Positions 1 through 12,224 are shown, counted from the first letter of the stretch. The stretch is DNA of 64,000 nt from Acanthacorydalis orientalis (GCA_034766995.1 CM068320.1:16120687-16184686), one strand, 5' to 3'. Notes: generated by a model from the letters alone, not told the origin. Program-made: numbers and translations.

Positions 1-1592
1 TATCTTTCAACTTGTTAAATCTTGAATATACTCTGTATAGAGAATTCAACAAGATTTGAGTGTGTTGTTGTCAGATAGTAATTTTGTGTTAGACAATTAT
101 GGAGATTAAAGGTTTGTTCAATTAAATTTCTCGGATAACGTTGGAAATCTTTATGAACTGGCGGTCAGAAACAATTATATAGAAGTATTCAGATGTCATT
201 TGCCATTATATGTTCATCTAGAAATATTATTCTGAAGTTGGCTGACCTATGGTAATTTATTTTCCGACAATGTTAAGTTCACGAACTTGATTTAAGGTCA
301 AGTTCTAACTACCCTACGTTGTCTAAAGTGCGTGATTTGGGATTATATGATGTTTGGTGACATTTATATTTGATATATGAGAGTGTTAAGTTTTATAAAT
401 GTAGTAACAGTATTGATTACCTGATAAATAGTTTTAAATTTTTAGTAAAAGAAATGTGTTTATTAATTTCGTATTTAATTTAGACAATTAAATTTATAAA
501 TGATCGCTTTAGTGTTAATCTTGTTTATTTAATGAATAATCATAATGCTGTTATAAAAACAAACGGTATTCTATTCAAGTACTTGCGTTTTTTTATGAAA
601 ATGTTATAAACTTATTGATTTATTAACTTTTTACTAGATTTGTACACGATTTAGTAAATTATTAGTTAAAAAGTAATATTATATCGATTTTTTTTTAAAA
701 AAACATGAAGTTGTACGAGTAAAGTAATTTATTTCCTAGAACATTATAAAGTTTTCTCGTTACGATCTGAATCGTAAATTTTTATAGAACAGCTTCTCTT
801 ACTATAAGTTATTTCAGGTAACGTGCCTTTAGTTATTTTATTTAGTTAAAGTAAAAATAAAATTAAAAGTATATTATAAAATCGGTCGAAGTAAAAATAC
901 CTTCGGGCTTTGATCAGCGAAGAAAAATATCATGAAAATGGGATAATAGGAAATGAATATAATATTACATTATTTATTTCTTTATATTTGAAAAAATAAA
1001 ATGGTATTTTTTTAAGTAAATTGACAATAGAAATATTTTTATTATTTCAAAAATGTTTGAAGTTATTTTTAAAATTGCAATTTTTGAGTTTATATTTCTT
1101 TTCATTTAGAATATATTTCAAGCTTCATATTTTAGTTACCTGTTGGAATTAAATCTTGATTAATATTTTCCCTTCAGTTTTCAAATATATAAATATTTAA
1201 AAAAAGAAAATATCCTTTATTTTGTTCGATTAAAAAATTAATTATTCTGAGTAAACTATGAAAAATAAATTAAACCATCATAATGTCATAAAATTAAATT
1301 TCCATCTTTCAAATTTTAAATACTAAAAACATTCTTCTCTTGAAAATATGTAAATTGCTATACTAAAAAATATAGGGAGGCAGTTTTAGTCGTAATAATC
1401 AATAAATTGTACATGAATTTATTTGAAAATGGGATATCAATATCAATACCTATCTCGTATATACAAGTTAGTATCTCATTAATATTCATTGATATTGTTA
1501 GGTTATTGTACTGTAATGAAAACAACTACATCATGTATGATCTTTATGAACGATAATATGAAAATTTTCTGATAATATTTAGAATCAAATTA

Positions 1593-1624
<32 letters not shown>

Positions 1625-2877
1625 TGAATAAATGAAACTGTCTTAAATATCATGTTTATATAATAAATAATTAGAAAAATGAATGTTGTATCTTGTTATT
1701 TTTTATATTTTTTCTATTTTGTTCTGCTTGGTCTTTGTAGACTGAGCACATTGTAAATAATAAAAAAAATATTCTCAGTGTTAATTATAAATATAAGACT
1801 GATATATTTTCCATTCATAAGATAGAATAAAACCGTCAAAACAAGTATCAAAATAATTCTACTCGAATTTCTGCCATCAAAGACGTGATGCTTTTTTTAG
1901 AAAAGCCCGTTTCTTTTCATGAATTCGCTCCTACAATATAAAAACATGTTTATCGAGCACAAAAGAAAAATTTAAAAAATATCGATCGGCGTCACAATTC
2001 TAAGAGATGTACAACTTGGTAAATAAATACCACGCATATTTCATTGCAATGTCTGTGTCTGTTGAAATATTCTAGACACAGTGCCGCGAGAAGCCAATCG
2101 ATTTTCAAGTCGGGAAGTTACTTGTAGTGACGACATGTTAGGTATATTTTCTAGGTCACGCTTGTTGTATGGACTTTTTCAATGTGAAAATAATTGATTA
2201 CAATCAGAAAAACGACGACCTTCAAATGATATTTAGGAATTATCTCCTATCATTAATCTTTGAGCCACGATGAAACATAACTTGTTTAACACTCTCGTAC
2301 ATATCTTATCATTTATGCCATTTGAAATGTTGATTTTATTTATGAATGGATCTTCACAAAGCTCTTTTTTCTAATATCAAAATATCCAGTAATTTATATA
2401 TCGCAGTTGGTTTAATTTATGAATAAAAAAAATCTAATTATTTTAATTATCAAAATAATTACTTTTTTTATATAAAATTGATATTTACTATTCAAGTAAC
2501 AATTTTATTTGATTGATTATGGGATTTGTCTCGTTTTTTTCTGTAAATACAGACACAGAATCAGAAGTTTGTCCATTAATTTTATTTTAATACTGTAAAA
2601 GAAAACAACAAATTAAAAATTAGTAAATTGAACTATCTGATGTTTATATACTTTTCAATTTAACTCATTCTTTTAATTCTTGTTTATAAAAAAAATCTTT
2701 TTTGAGTATGTTATTCAAGTGAGTATTTTTTCAAATTAGTTATAACTTGTTTACTTATTTCAATTTTCTTCTTATTCTTGTCAGTATATCTATTTATTAT
2801 TCAAGCCACAATAAACTACTTGTTTGATGTGTTTCATTGATTTAACTAAGTAAACGTTTTTTATTTCATACGATTTA
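1..2877. other. AT-rich intergenic DNA, no gene recognised
   Basis: No open frame with a recognisable protein and no paired terminal repeats were seen. It holds one pure (TA)n tract at 1597-1622 and many short A or T runs. A slightly less AT-rich patch at about 2030-2180 shows no motif I can name. Confidence 0.6.
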
Positions 2878-3044
2878 TATTAGGTTGGTAGAAAAATAAT
2901 TGCAGTTTTTGTTTTCTGAATACTAGCCATCATTTTTTTTAATGAAAATGTCATTTTATTTCGAAGTGAATTTTCAGATTGTATTTTGGTAAAATCGACT
3001 TTGGTTTTATTATTATTTTTTCTTCAAATTGGGATATTGAATTT

Positions 3045-3440
3045 AAGATAGAAAAGAAGCAAATAAGAATAATTTTTTGTATGAGTTCAAAATGGGTTAT
3101 GTTGGATAGTAAAGCAGTAGAAACTACTTTTAAACTATACGATGCTTTTGGCGTGGATACTCTTAAGGAACGTACGGTGCAATGGTGGTTCCAAATGTGT
3201 CATGCTGGAGATGAGAGCCTTAAAGATGAAGGTCGCGGGTGTCCTTCGGTTCAAAACGACCAACTGAAGGGGTTATTTGAATCAGAACCACCCATAACAA
3301 TTCTAGAGTTTGAACAAAAGTTAGGCGTTATTCATCCAACAGTTCTGGACCACTTTCATTCGTACAAAATGATGCTTGTTCACAAACTTAAAGAACGCGA
3401 CTTGGAGAATCGAATGGTATGTTGTGAGGATATTCTTTAA
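3045..3440 (+). pseudogene. Mariner HTH region fused in frame to a second transposase (broken)
   Basis: The open frame reads through the junction. Up to about 3357 it encodes the mariner N-terminal DNA-binding region of cecropia/Hsmar1-like type (EKKQIR, then KERTVQWWFQ, GDESL and LGV-HPTVLDHF). It then continues as HSYKMMLVHKLKERD, typical of the linker before the catalytic domain in a different insect transposase family. The frame ends at 3440, and related protein continues downstream in shifted frames. A small pair of compensating shifts lies near 3090-3110. The longer open frame starting at 2979 begins in the TIR/UTR and probably overstates the start. The fusion is directly visible; whether it was ever expressed is unknown. 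Confidence 0.7.
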
Positions 3441-4090
3441 AATGTTCCTAAAAACGCTGTTATGCTCACAAGTAACGCTCACTTGCATTCGTCTAGCTAC
3501 GTTAACAAGCACAATTTTCGTTACTGGGCGGAAAACAATTCTCAGTTTCATGAAAGGCCTCTATACAGTCAACGGTGACTGTTTGGTGCGCTGTTACTGA
3601 TTTTGGTGTTTAAAACTCTTACTTTTTTGAGGAGAAAGGCCAAACGGTTACAGCAACTTCCCATCGGCATGTTGAGATGCTATGAAACTTATTGGACCCG
3701 AAAGTCGTCGAACTTCGAATTCCAGATGTATGAATTTAATAGGATGGGGCTACCGCTCACACGGCGAGCAGATTAATGAAAGATTTATGAGAACTGCTTT
3801 CAGTAAACTTTATTTTGCTACGCGGTGAAGTTGGCTAGCCTGTACGTTCTTTGTAATTTTTTTCGGGCCATTTGAAAGCCGAGCCTACAAACATCGACTA
3901 ACAACCACTAATGAATTGAAGGCTGCTAATGCCAAGAAATTGCATCGATAACGTCGAAACTTACCCACAGAGTGATGCGAAACTTCAGAAATCGATTACA
4001 AAGTTAAATCACAAATGAAGGCTACCACCTTAATGGTATCATATTCAAAACCAGTGGAAAATAAAATGTATTCCATGCACTTTTAGATCA
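3441..4090 (+). pseudogene. Decayed transposase catalytic domain (second family)
   Basis: Pieces in several frames follow the order of an insect IS630/Tc1/mariner-type transposase: YVNKHNFRYWAENN, FHERPLYSQ, FFEE, a DGATAHTA catalytic block near 3750-3775, WPAR-like residues near 3835, and a CNFF block near 3860. The expected first acidic residue appears as Asn (TSNAH). The second Asp is kept (DGATAHT). The third, normally CDFF, reads CNFF. Frameshifts and stops separate the blocks, so it cannot make a working enzyme. It continues the protein begun just upstream, so both belong to one decayed reading unit. Confidence 0.7.
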
Positions 4091-4236
4091 TGTAATAAAA
4101 TTTTGAATATCTTTTACCATGCCCTTTTTGTTAAACTTTAAAATCTGGAAGGTTTTTTTGTCACACCCTGTACAATTTAGGTTCGTAAAGCAGAATGTGT
4201 TTACATTCTTTAGCTCATTGTAGCATTTCTTCGAGT

Positions 4237-4238
<2 letters not shown>

Positions 4239-4268
<30 letters not shown>
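4239..4268. repeat. (TA)n microsatellite
   Basis: Pure TA dinucleotide run about 65 bp beyond the right end of the chimeric element. Confidence 0.95.
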
Positions 4269-4273
<5 letters not shown>

Positions 4274-6558
4274 AGAAAAAAAATCGTTTGCTATTAGTTA
4301 AGGTGTTTTGAACTTTACATTATAGAACTATTTTAATTACGAAATGAGATTAACAAGAGATAAGATTTTTATCTAAAATTTATCTTATATGTAGGAATCT
4401 TTATAGGGCTCCTTTTTTCTTTGTCTATGCATATGCATGCGTGTATATTATATATATATATGTATATGTATGTTTGTATGTATATATACACACATATGTA
4501 TGAACATGTATGTGTATTTTATCTTTATAAAAATAATTGGTATAAAAATGTTTAAAAAAATAACATGTTTAATTAAAAATCGTCTGAAATGAAAAAATAA
4601 GAACTGTCATATACATAAAATATTTGATAAAATATCTGACGCATATTAAGAATATACTTCACCAAAGGAAGTATTAAATATGAAATTTGTTTTAAATAAT
4701 TTGTAAAAGAAAATTTCTTAGTTGAAAACGTAAGTAAATTGTGTGTGCATATCAATATATATATATATATATATATATATTTGAGATAAAATTAATATTT
4801 CGAACACGTTGAAAATGATGAATTATTTATCTTGTATCTTCTTTGATAACATATTAATGATTTAAATTTCTTTAAAATAACGTAAATTATGTAAAATAAT
4901 TATCTTGGGAATATCTGTACTTGTTCAAGCTACGCTTAATGAGAATTTGCGGAGAAAATGTTTTCTAGTTAAAACATTAATTCAGTTCTTACACAAAACT
5001 GAAAATGATGTTTGAAATTTTCATTAAATAATTGTTTCGAAATAAAATCGCTTCCTGACATGAAACAAATTTTAATAATCAATCGCTCTTTATTCAGTAT
5101 TTTTAATAATTTTAAAACATTTTTTGTAATACTCGATCTAGGTAATTTTTAATAAACAATTATATTTCTTTTAAATTAACTTTCACTGTTAATTAGAATT
5201 TATGTTCCTAATATCCAATATTACAACATAAGAAAATAATAATATTAAAAATATATAAGTAACAATTTATTTCAAAAAGAATTTTGTTGTTTCTTAACAT
5301 AATTTTATAAGTAACTGAATTGGGGATATTTTTTTATTTTTTTTTAAATCAGATATTTTTCTTTATATCCTCAACATTTATTTAAAAATTAAATATTTTA
5401 TTTTTCTTATGCAATTGTTGACTATATTAAAATTTGTCTGGGATAACTTTTAATAAAGTGTAATATTTTCTATAGAAAATAATATTTAAAACGTTGTCTT
5501 TGAATGAAGGTCGAATTCTGCAATATTGTATACCTTACATATACAATAATATTATTATTAAAGTTTTTATTGAAATTAAATAATATATTATTTTTATTTT
5601 AAGAAATATACTTATAATTTAAGAGTTTTGTATTTATTTCATGATAAAATATTTTATCTAATCTAAATATAAAACTTTATATTAACTTCTATTTATAGAA
5701 TTAAACACCTTTCACTTTTGTTTGTTTTTTTGTTAGTCAACTTTTTTCTATCATTGATTTTTTTTACATATTATTTATAATGGTGACCAATTTTAAATTG
5801 GTTCTCTTAAAAAAATCTATTAAAATACTAAAGAAAATGTTAATATTTCCATATACCTGAGAGACATTTTATAAATATAACTGTCTAGAATAAAAAAAGT
5901 TTGTAGATTTTGTTAATTTTCTATGTCTAGTATAACATTTTAAATTAAATTGCTTTATTGAAAATAATTCTGCTATAAATCTCCTTCATGTCAAAGTTAG
6001 CTGATATAATACTCTTTGTAAACATTAAACGTAAATTCATGATATATATCAGTTGTAAAGACGTTGAATCAATGTTTAAATAACACAGTTAAACTATTTA
6101 TTTAAAAGTCAATTCATGTCGAAGGTATTTGAAAACTATTAAGTTTCAAATATAAATGTTTGTGTGTATATATATATATATATATGATTAAAATATGTAG
6201 GCATTTTATATATATGGTTATAGTTTCTTATTTTTATTTTTGTTAATTCTTAATTTTCTTACTTTTTATTTAGATACAAATTCAATAACTTCACTTTTAA
6301 TAACTGTTGACATTAAATGAAGTTCACTTTATTAATAAAATTATCATATTGTTTTTTTTCCTATTATTAACTATGTTTAGTTCTCATGACAGGCCGAATA
6401 GATTATGTATATCAGTCTAATTACAAACAAAACTTTTAAAAATGTATCATTCATATGAAATACTATGAAATAATTAAAAAAATTAACCAATTTCTAGTTT
6501 TAAGAAAAAAGTTATATATAAATTCTGATGGATAAAAAATATTTTTACAATTTGATAT
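4269..6558. other. AT-rich intergenic DNA, no gene recognised
   Basis: Nothing codable is seen. It contains short TA/TG tracts at about 4446-4510, a (TA)n run at 4755-4780 and another at 6165-6186. Confidence 0.6.
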
Positions 6559-6562
6559 TTAA

Positions 6563-7268
6563 GGGGACCCGGTGGTCTAGCGGCCTAAAATTTAAGCTAT
6601 TTTAAAAAAAAATTTTCTATATAAGGGTAATGAATAATGCTTTCAAATTTTTTTACACTTATTTTATTACTAATAAACTACACAAAAATGAAAATAAAGA
6701 CAAAAAAAACTTTTTTTTTAAATTAGAAAAATGATGCTGAAGTCTCCCTCTCTAAAAAAATGGAATTGCGTGGTGAATGATGATTTATCTCACCCTCTGA
6801 TCTGAAATAAAACAATTGACGAATTTTTAATTAGTATAAGTATAGCTATCGCAGGAAGTAGAATAAAAAAAAATTGACAAAATGGCGCGTAGTCAAAAGT
6901 ACAAGTTTGAAAACGACCAGTATTTTTGAATGTTTTGTTAATAAAAAAAATATAAATATTTTACGGAAACTATTAGTTTTACTTCCAGCGAGAGCTAGAA
7001 CTATTCAAAATAACATATTAAAATTTCAGACAAATCGGTCAAGTAGTTTTTTTTTCTGGCCCTCGCAAGACGAAAAAAAGTAGTTTCGAGATAAACTCGT
7101 TTAAAGTTTGCCGGCTCCACTTATTCTTTTACCTACCTGACCTTCTAATGGGCTGTAGATCCTGAATACTCTGAATTTCGTCATCAAATTTTAACAGTAT
7201 ATTTTTAAGATACTATACTTTCGAAAAAAAAAATCGATTTTTCGAAAATTCTAGACCACCGGGTCCCC
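6563..7268. mobile_element. TTAA-flanked MITE (piggyBac-type insertion)
   Basis: A perfect 18-bp terminal inverted repeat, GGGGACCCGGTGGTCTAG and its complement, bounds 706 bp. TTAA lies directly outside each end (6559-6562 and 7269-7272). A TTAA duplication is the signature of piggyBac-superfamily transposition, though some other superfamilies also use TTAA. The interior has only a 69-codon open frame (6874-7083) that I do not recognise, so it is a non-autonomous element moved in trans. The G-rich ends stand out from the surrounding AT DNA and the perfect TIR suggests fairly recent insertion. Confidence 0.88.
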
Positions 7269-7272
7269 TTAA

Positions 7273-8872
7273 TTTTCGACTGTACAGATCGAATATGCTT
7301 TTTTAAAGAAATGTATCAAATATTATAAGATAAAATGGAATAACAAATGTGGATATAAGATAAATATTAATAATTTATATTTTAAATGATACGGAAAAGA
7401 GGAAGTCAAAGAAGCATAATGTAGAGAAAATGGATATCAATAAATTATGGTATTATAGCATATGAAAGAAACAAGAGGTTTAGGTTGACCGAAAAAGGTG
7501 ATAAAATCAGATAGTGGAACAGAGATATCTTTAATTTGGAGAAATGTACGAACATTATTCAATTGAAACTGGTTATGTATTGAAGTATTTTTGGATCCAT
7601 GAGCTGCTCTTAATAATAGAAATTTTGTTACCTGAGTTTTGTATTTTTTCTGTATTTCCTTTAAAGTTAAATTTAAAAATGATCGGATTGATATTTGTTT
7701 TTATGATTTATAATTAACAATTGAACATTTTCTGGTACTGATGTAACAAATATAATATTTATACATGATCATTTTTTTGCTATAATGATGTATTTTTTTG
7801 TTTTTATCTAATGTTTAAAAAGTATTTATGTATTTTAATGTTTGAATATTGATCATTTTTAATTTTATTAAAAAAACTTTTGTTATTCTACTCCTACTTT
7901 ATATAAAACTTAATTGTATAAATATACACATTTGTATTTTATGTACAAATGGTTATTTTATTCACTTAAGTAACAAATATATTATTATATTTTTTTAATA
8001 TTTTTTTAAAAATGTTCATTATGAGCAATATTTTATAATATTATAGTTTTGAGTTTTTAGAAAATTTTTCTTCCTTTATTTGTTATGATACATTGACAAA
8101 TTTGTTCGAACTTTTTTCCAATTTATATAAAATATGAAGTTTATTTTTAATATTTGTAACAATTAATTGAAAAAAATTATTTTACAGAAAAATATAATTT
8201 AATATGGTCTCGGTATAGAAGAACATATTTTAATAATTAGACACATATTTAATGATTATTGAAATTTTAATAAATGATGTCTAATACACTGATTACCTAA
8301 GCGAAGTTAAAGAATGTAATCATGCGTTTATTCTATACGTATTTTTAAAATATACAAATATATAAGGTATTTGTGGACAATTTTTGATCTTTATTAGACT
8401 AAGACCAAAATTTGAATACATCAAGCAAATAATAAAAAAATATTATTGTAATCAAGAGATGAATAAAAAAGTAAAATGAACCAATTTATGAATTTTTAAC
8501 TAAAAGCAATTGAGTAATTTACAATATAAGTAATATACATTTATACAAATATATTTTTTATACTCATATCGCATTTATAAAAGAAAATTGGGACAAATGC
8601 AAAATTTAGTATTTCAAAGAATCAAAAAAATGTGGTCCAGCCAAAAAAAATTAAATGCTGTCCTGTAGTAATTTGAGTAAAGACTTTTATACTAAAGTTC
8701 GATATTATAAATATTATTTTCAACCTGCATGTTAGTTTATCTTTTTTAAGTCGGATTTTTTTTAATTTGCAATAATTTTCTCTTACTAACTGAATATAAC
8801 GAATTGAAAGAAAGAATTTGAAGTAGAAAAATAAATTATTATTATTATGTATTAGTACTATATCATATATTC
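7273..8872. other. AT-rich intergenic DNA, no gene recognised
   Basis: No recognisable protein or paired repeat. The purine-rich patch 7385-7560 could be an old transposon remnant, but I cannot match it to a family. Confidence 0.5.
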
Positions 8873-9062
8873 CCAAACTTGAAAGTTTGGCTCGCTACAG
8901 AGAAATTCTCATCGAATGAGGATGTCATCGTCAATGCGTATTTTGCAGACTCGCTGGATCAAGTTTATAGTCCTCAATGGAGACTATGTTGAGAAATAAA
9001 ATCGATTTTTTCCAAAAAACGGTGTTTAACTTGCTTCTTCACCATATTTACCGAACGACCCA
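8873..9062 (+). mobile_element. 3' fragment of irritans-like mariner (family C, copy 2)
   Basis: The sequence encodes NLKVWLATEKFSSNED and VNAYFADS of a mariner C-terminus, then runs into a 3' UTR and a terminal repeat ending ACCGAACGACCCA. It is a close relative of the element at 25869-26668 and carries the same small internal deletion joining the codons for YFADS directly to those for the final RW-TK region. The 5' part is absent and no clear TA duplication is visible on the right, so it is a truncated copy. Confidence 0.78.
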
Positions 9063-9764
9063 CGTATATTAAAATCTATTTACGAAACATTTCAAATATC
9101 AAAATATATGTTTTCAGAATTTTCAAATCAGTATTTAAATCGTTTTTCTTTACATTATCGTTACAAATATCAAACTCATTTTAAAAAATAAACACTTTTT
9201 CAATATATTGTATTTATTAAATAAATAGACAGAATATAGATTGATAAATAACAGGCATTATGATTTAAAAACAACAAGTATTCAAATCGACAAAAGAGTG
9301 TTTCATGAAAGAACTTCGTTTCGTATGTAAAACAAATTCTCGAACAATTCTTAGGGTACGGGTATGAAACGCGCTCTCGGCAAGCACAAATAGATTTGAT
9401 TCGTTTTTGTGTTGATTCACTTATATTTTACAAGGCTTTCGATATGCGCGACTGCGTCTTTCGTCTAATTTACTTTTTAGATATAAGTTTTATCCTGTAA
9501 CAACACGCCATGCTATATGCTACACGTGCGTTGAACTGTAATCATATATGAGTTCTGAAAATTCTAGATAAAAAGCAATTTTCTAAAGAGCTACACACGT
9601 ATTATTTATAGTTGACTTGGATGATTCTGTATGGAAAGTATAGAATTATTAAAAAATATATGTATCACGTACTTATATTCAAATTTATTAAAAATATATA
9701 TAAATCAAAAACCTCATTTTCTTGGAAATACAATTACTTTGCCTCTTTTTTGAATATTGCATGT

Positions 9765-9769
<5 letters not shown>
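9063..9769. other. AT-rich intergenic DNA, no gene recognised
   Basis: No gene seen. The less AT-rich patch 9340-9480 contains several CG dinucleotides but no motif I can name. Confidence 0.5.
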
Positions 9770-9827
<58 letters not shown>

Positions 9828-9843
9828 TATGTATGTATGTATA
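9770..9843. repeat. (TA)n microsatellite with TATG tail
   Basis: Long TA run ending in a few TATG repeats. It abuts the mariner end that starts at 9844. Confidence 0.95.
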
Positions 9844-10128
9844 TTGGGTATTGGAATTAATTCGTAGCGTTTTCTTCATGAAAAAAAATCGTTTATTTTA
9901 AACGAAATTGAAAAAAACATATCATTCAAAGTATTGTCCATCGTTAACCACTACTTTTTTCCATATTTCGGGCAGGAGACGAATACCACGTCGGAAGAAC
10001 GCCTCGTCTTTAGATGCAGTACACGAATCGACCCATTTTTTGCAATCTTCATAAGAAGTGAGCTTCTGCCTAGACAGGCCATGACTCATCGATCGAAACA
10101 AGTAGTAATCAGAAGGAACAAACATTAA
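9844..10128 (-). mobile_element. 3' tail of mauritiana-like mariner (family B, copy 2)
   Basis: On the minus strand this encodes the C-terminus of a mariner transposase from the third catalytic Asp block (PSDYYLFRSMSHGL) through SKDEAFFRRGIR and DGQYFE-stop. The 3' UTR and inverted repeat end at 9844 beside TA. It matches the fuller element at 34038-35321. The 5' two thirds are missing and the break sits exactly at the next TA array (10131 onward). Confidence 0.88.
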
Positions 10129-10130
10129 TA

Positions 10131-10235
10131 AATATATATATATATATATATATATGTACATATAATAAATATATATATATATATATGTACATATAATAAA
10201 TGAATATATATATATATATTATATATATATATATA

Positions 10236-10267
<32 letters not shown>

Positions 10268-10268
10268 C
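10131..10268. repeat. Compound TA/TG microsatellite
   Basis: Several TA runs separated by short ATGTACATATAATAAAT spacers that repeat at least twice, giving a higher-order pattern. Confidence 0.93.
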
Positions 10269-10502
10269 ATATACGCATGCATATAAATAAGTATAAAAAT
10301 GTAGTTTTCAATCTCTTCTGAATAAATGTCAAGCTGACATATATAAGCAACTTGAAAGTTTATGTAAAAAGCGTCTTGTTTCACACACCATATAAAATCG
10401 ATATCGAAGATAAATCGTCCTTGGATATATAAAAATATTTTGTTGTTGTTAAGTTGTAATAATTTGTTGTAAGCTCTTTTTTAAAGTTTTTTTCTATTAC
10501 AT

Positions 10503-10506
<4 letters not shown>
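10269..10506. other. Short AT-rich spacer
   Basis: Unique-looking DNA between two microsatellites; nothing recognised. Confidence 0.5.

Positions 10507-10537
<31 letters not shown>
10507..10537. repeat. (TA)n microsatellite
   Basis: TA run directly next to the 3' end of the LINE fragment. Confidence 0.95.
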
Positions 10538-10539
<2 letters not shown>

Positions 10540-11331
10540 TTAGGTTATGTTTGAGGGGGGGGGGAAGCTATCTTGCTTCCCGGCACTTAGACTCGAGGTT
10601 CATTATGCCTTCCCTCGACTTAATCAAAGCTACTCGGGAAGTCTCGCTTCCTTCCAGAAGCCTATCAGCCTGCCCGAGTTTATAGACCCTAGTTCGGCCG
10701 CGGTGAGGAAAAAATCCCCAAACCATCGTCGCCTTAAATTGACCCATGTCGGACATTCCGCGAGGAGGTGACTGGGGGTCTCGTTGGCCCCCACACCATC
10801 TACACTTTCTGTCCGTCCTTCGGCCTTGTATATGTTCATGGTAGCTTAGTCTCCCGTGTCCTGTGACAATTCGCACCAAGAGCCGGGAGAAGGATCTGCC
10901 ACTTGTATAGATTTTCTTGGTCCAGTCTTTATTTGGGGCCTGGCCTAAGAGTATTCTGGATTGAATCTTTAGCCACCATTCTGAGTGTTCTGACTCGATC
11001 CACTCCCGAATGGCATCCTTGGCTCAGCATCTCGCTAGCCCTGCGAAGGGCTCTGGCCCCTCCACTGCAGACCTGGCTCCTAATGAGGCCAGTCTGTCCG
11101 CTATTTCGTTCCCCCGTATGCCCGTATGACCCGGTACCCACAGAAGGTGAACCTCGTTTTGGAAAGTCAGACTGCCGAGAGATATCTTGCATTCCAAAAC
11201 CAACCTTGAAGTGGTGGCATGGGAAACAAGTGCTCTGTGCTGCCTGACTATCCGAGCAGATAGTGATTCGTCTACCCCTAACTCCTAGTTTTTCTTGCCT
11301 CGGAACGCATCCCAGAATAGCAGTGACCTCG

Positions 11332-11333
<2 letters not shown>
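10538..11333 (-). mobile_element. 5'-truncated non-LTR retrotransposon (R1/LOA/I-type)
   Basis: On the minus strand, 11333 to 10538, the DNA encodes the end of a LINE ORF2, then a short 3' UTR with a run of C residues and CATAACCTAACCTATAT. It is markedly GC-richer than the surroundings, keeps long coding stretches and lies between two TA arrays, so it is likely a fairly young insertion. No poly(A) tail and no clear target duplication are visible because both flanks are microsatellite. Clade assignment to R1, LOA or I is from the RNase H plus C-terminal zinc-knuckle layout and is tentative. Confidence 0.85.
10600..11333 (-). pseudogene. LINE ORF2 C-terminus: RNase H domain and CCHC knuckle
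   Basis: The RNase H domain is readable: EVTAI with the catalytic Glu, then ICSDSQAA with a catalytic Asp, then LLWVPGHTGIRGNEIAD with the last Asp. The first part of the domain, including its first Asp, is lost to the 5' truncation. Downstream come RIVTGHGRLSYH and a CCHC knuckle of form C-x2-C-x8-H-x4-C (CRWCG then HLLAECP), then FFLTAAELGSI and GFWKEARLPE-stop. Defects are an in-frame stop after GLARC near 11030, a one-base shift within the knuckle near 10800, and shifts between the CSDSQAA and WVPGHTG blocks. RNase H removes the RNA strand during reverse transcription. Confidence 0.85.
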
Positions 11334-11414
<81 letters not shown>

Positions 11415-11441
11415 TTTGTATATATATATATATATATATAT
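11334..11441. repeat. Compound (TA)n/(CA)n microsatellite
   Basis: TA runs with a short CACACATACA interruption, abutting the truncated 5' end of the LINE. Confidence 0.95.
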
Positions 11442-12224
11442 AAATGTACCTTTTAATCATTTTATGGTTTGTTACTGATATTTTTTTTATAAAAGAACAT
11501 TTCATTTCGATTTTTCACTTATATAAAAAATATTTTAAAAATAATAGAACTAATAGTTGTTATTTATTTTTAAATAAATTATGTATTAATAGAGTTCATT
11601 ACAAATAAACTGATAAATAAAATTATTTTTTGAATGTGTTTAGATCATTTTACAATACCAACTTGTTTTTAGATTAAAAAAATATATATATTATAACCTA
11701 AAACCAACATGACAATCAAAGAAAACATTTTTTAAGAATTTAATTATATAATAATGTCATTTAAGCGATCGCTATGGCCATTGTTATATTGTGGTTTAAT
11801 AAAAACATTGTTCATAACAGTTATCGAAATGTCAAGCGTTATTTGATAAATTACTTTCCATTTATTGTTTTTTTGTATTTTTATCTGAACGTGAGTAGAC
11901 AATTTTTAATGAATGTTTGCTACTTTAATGAATTTCTTTAGAAGTAAATTAGACGAAATGAACACAATATGTCTGCTGGTAAATTTAATTTTTATTTAAA
12001 TGGTTGTATCTGTTTCAGTGTTATTAGTCAGCATTTGACGTTTTGTTTTGTCTTATTTTATTATCGAAAACATTTATCAATTTTTTTGGTAAAAAACTTT
12101 CATTACAGTTTGATACATTTTAATTATTGTAAAATAAACAAAATACTTTAAAAATATAATAGAATTCTATCCAGCAATTTGCAATTTTTAAGCATTGTTT
12201 TGAAATGAAGAATTATTTTTTTAA

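Larger units (their letters stand above)
2880..4170 (+). mobile_element. Chimeric element: mariner 5' half joined to the 3' half of another Tc1/mariner-type element
   Basis: The left end is a mariner inverted repeat (TTAGGTTGGTAGAAAAATAA) preceded by TA at 2878-2879, matching the other family A copies in this window. From about 3363 the sequence changes to a different transposon type. Its right end reads TCACACCCTG followed by TA at 4171-4172; CAGGGTG termini are typical of another insect IS630/Tc1/mariner-type group. The two termini are not inverted copies of each other, so the unit has no matching TIR pair. It may be a gap-repair or template-switch product, or one element interrupted by another with the intervening DNA lost. 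TA flanks on both outer sides are seen directly; the mechanism is inference. Confidence 0.7.

Noticed and set aside
6874..7083. 69-codon frame inside the TTAA MITE as a transposase
   Set aside because: Too short, Lys/Ser/Phe-rich, no DDE motifs.
8622..8876. Minus-strand 84-codon frame next to the family C fragment as part of the mariner
   Set aside because: The residues do not follow any mariner block and strand is opposite to the fragment.
10547..11247. Plus-strand frames of 74 and 114 codons over the LINE
   Set aside because: They are antisense shadows of the minus-strand RNase H coding region.
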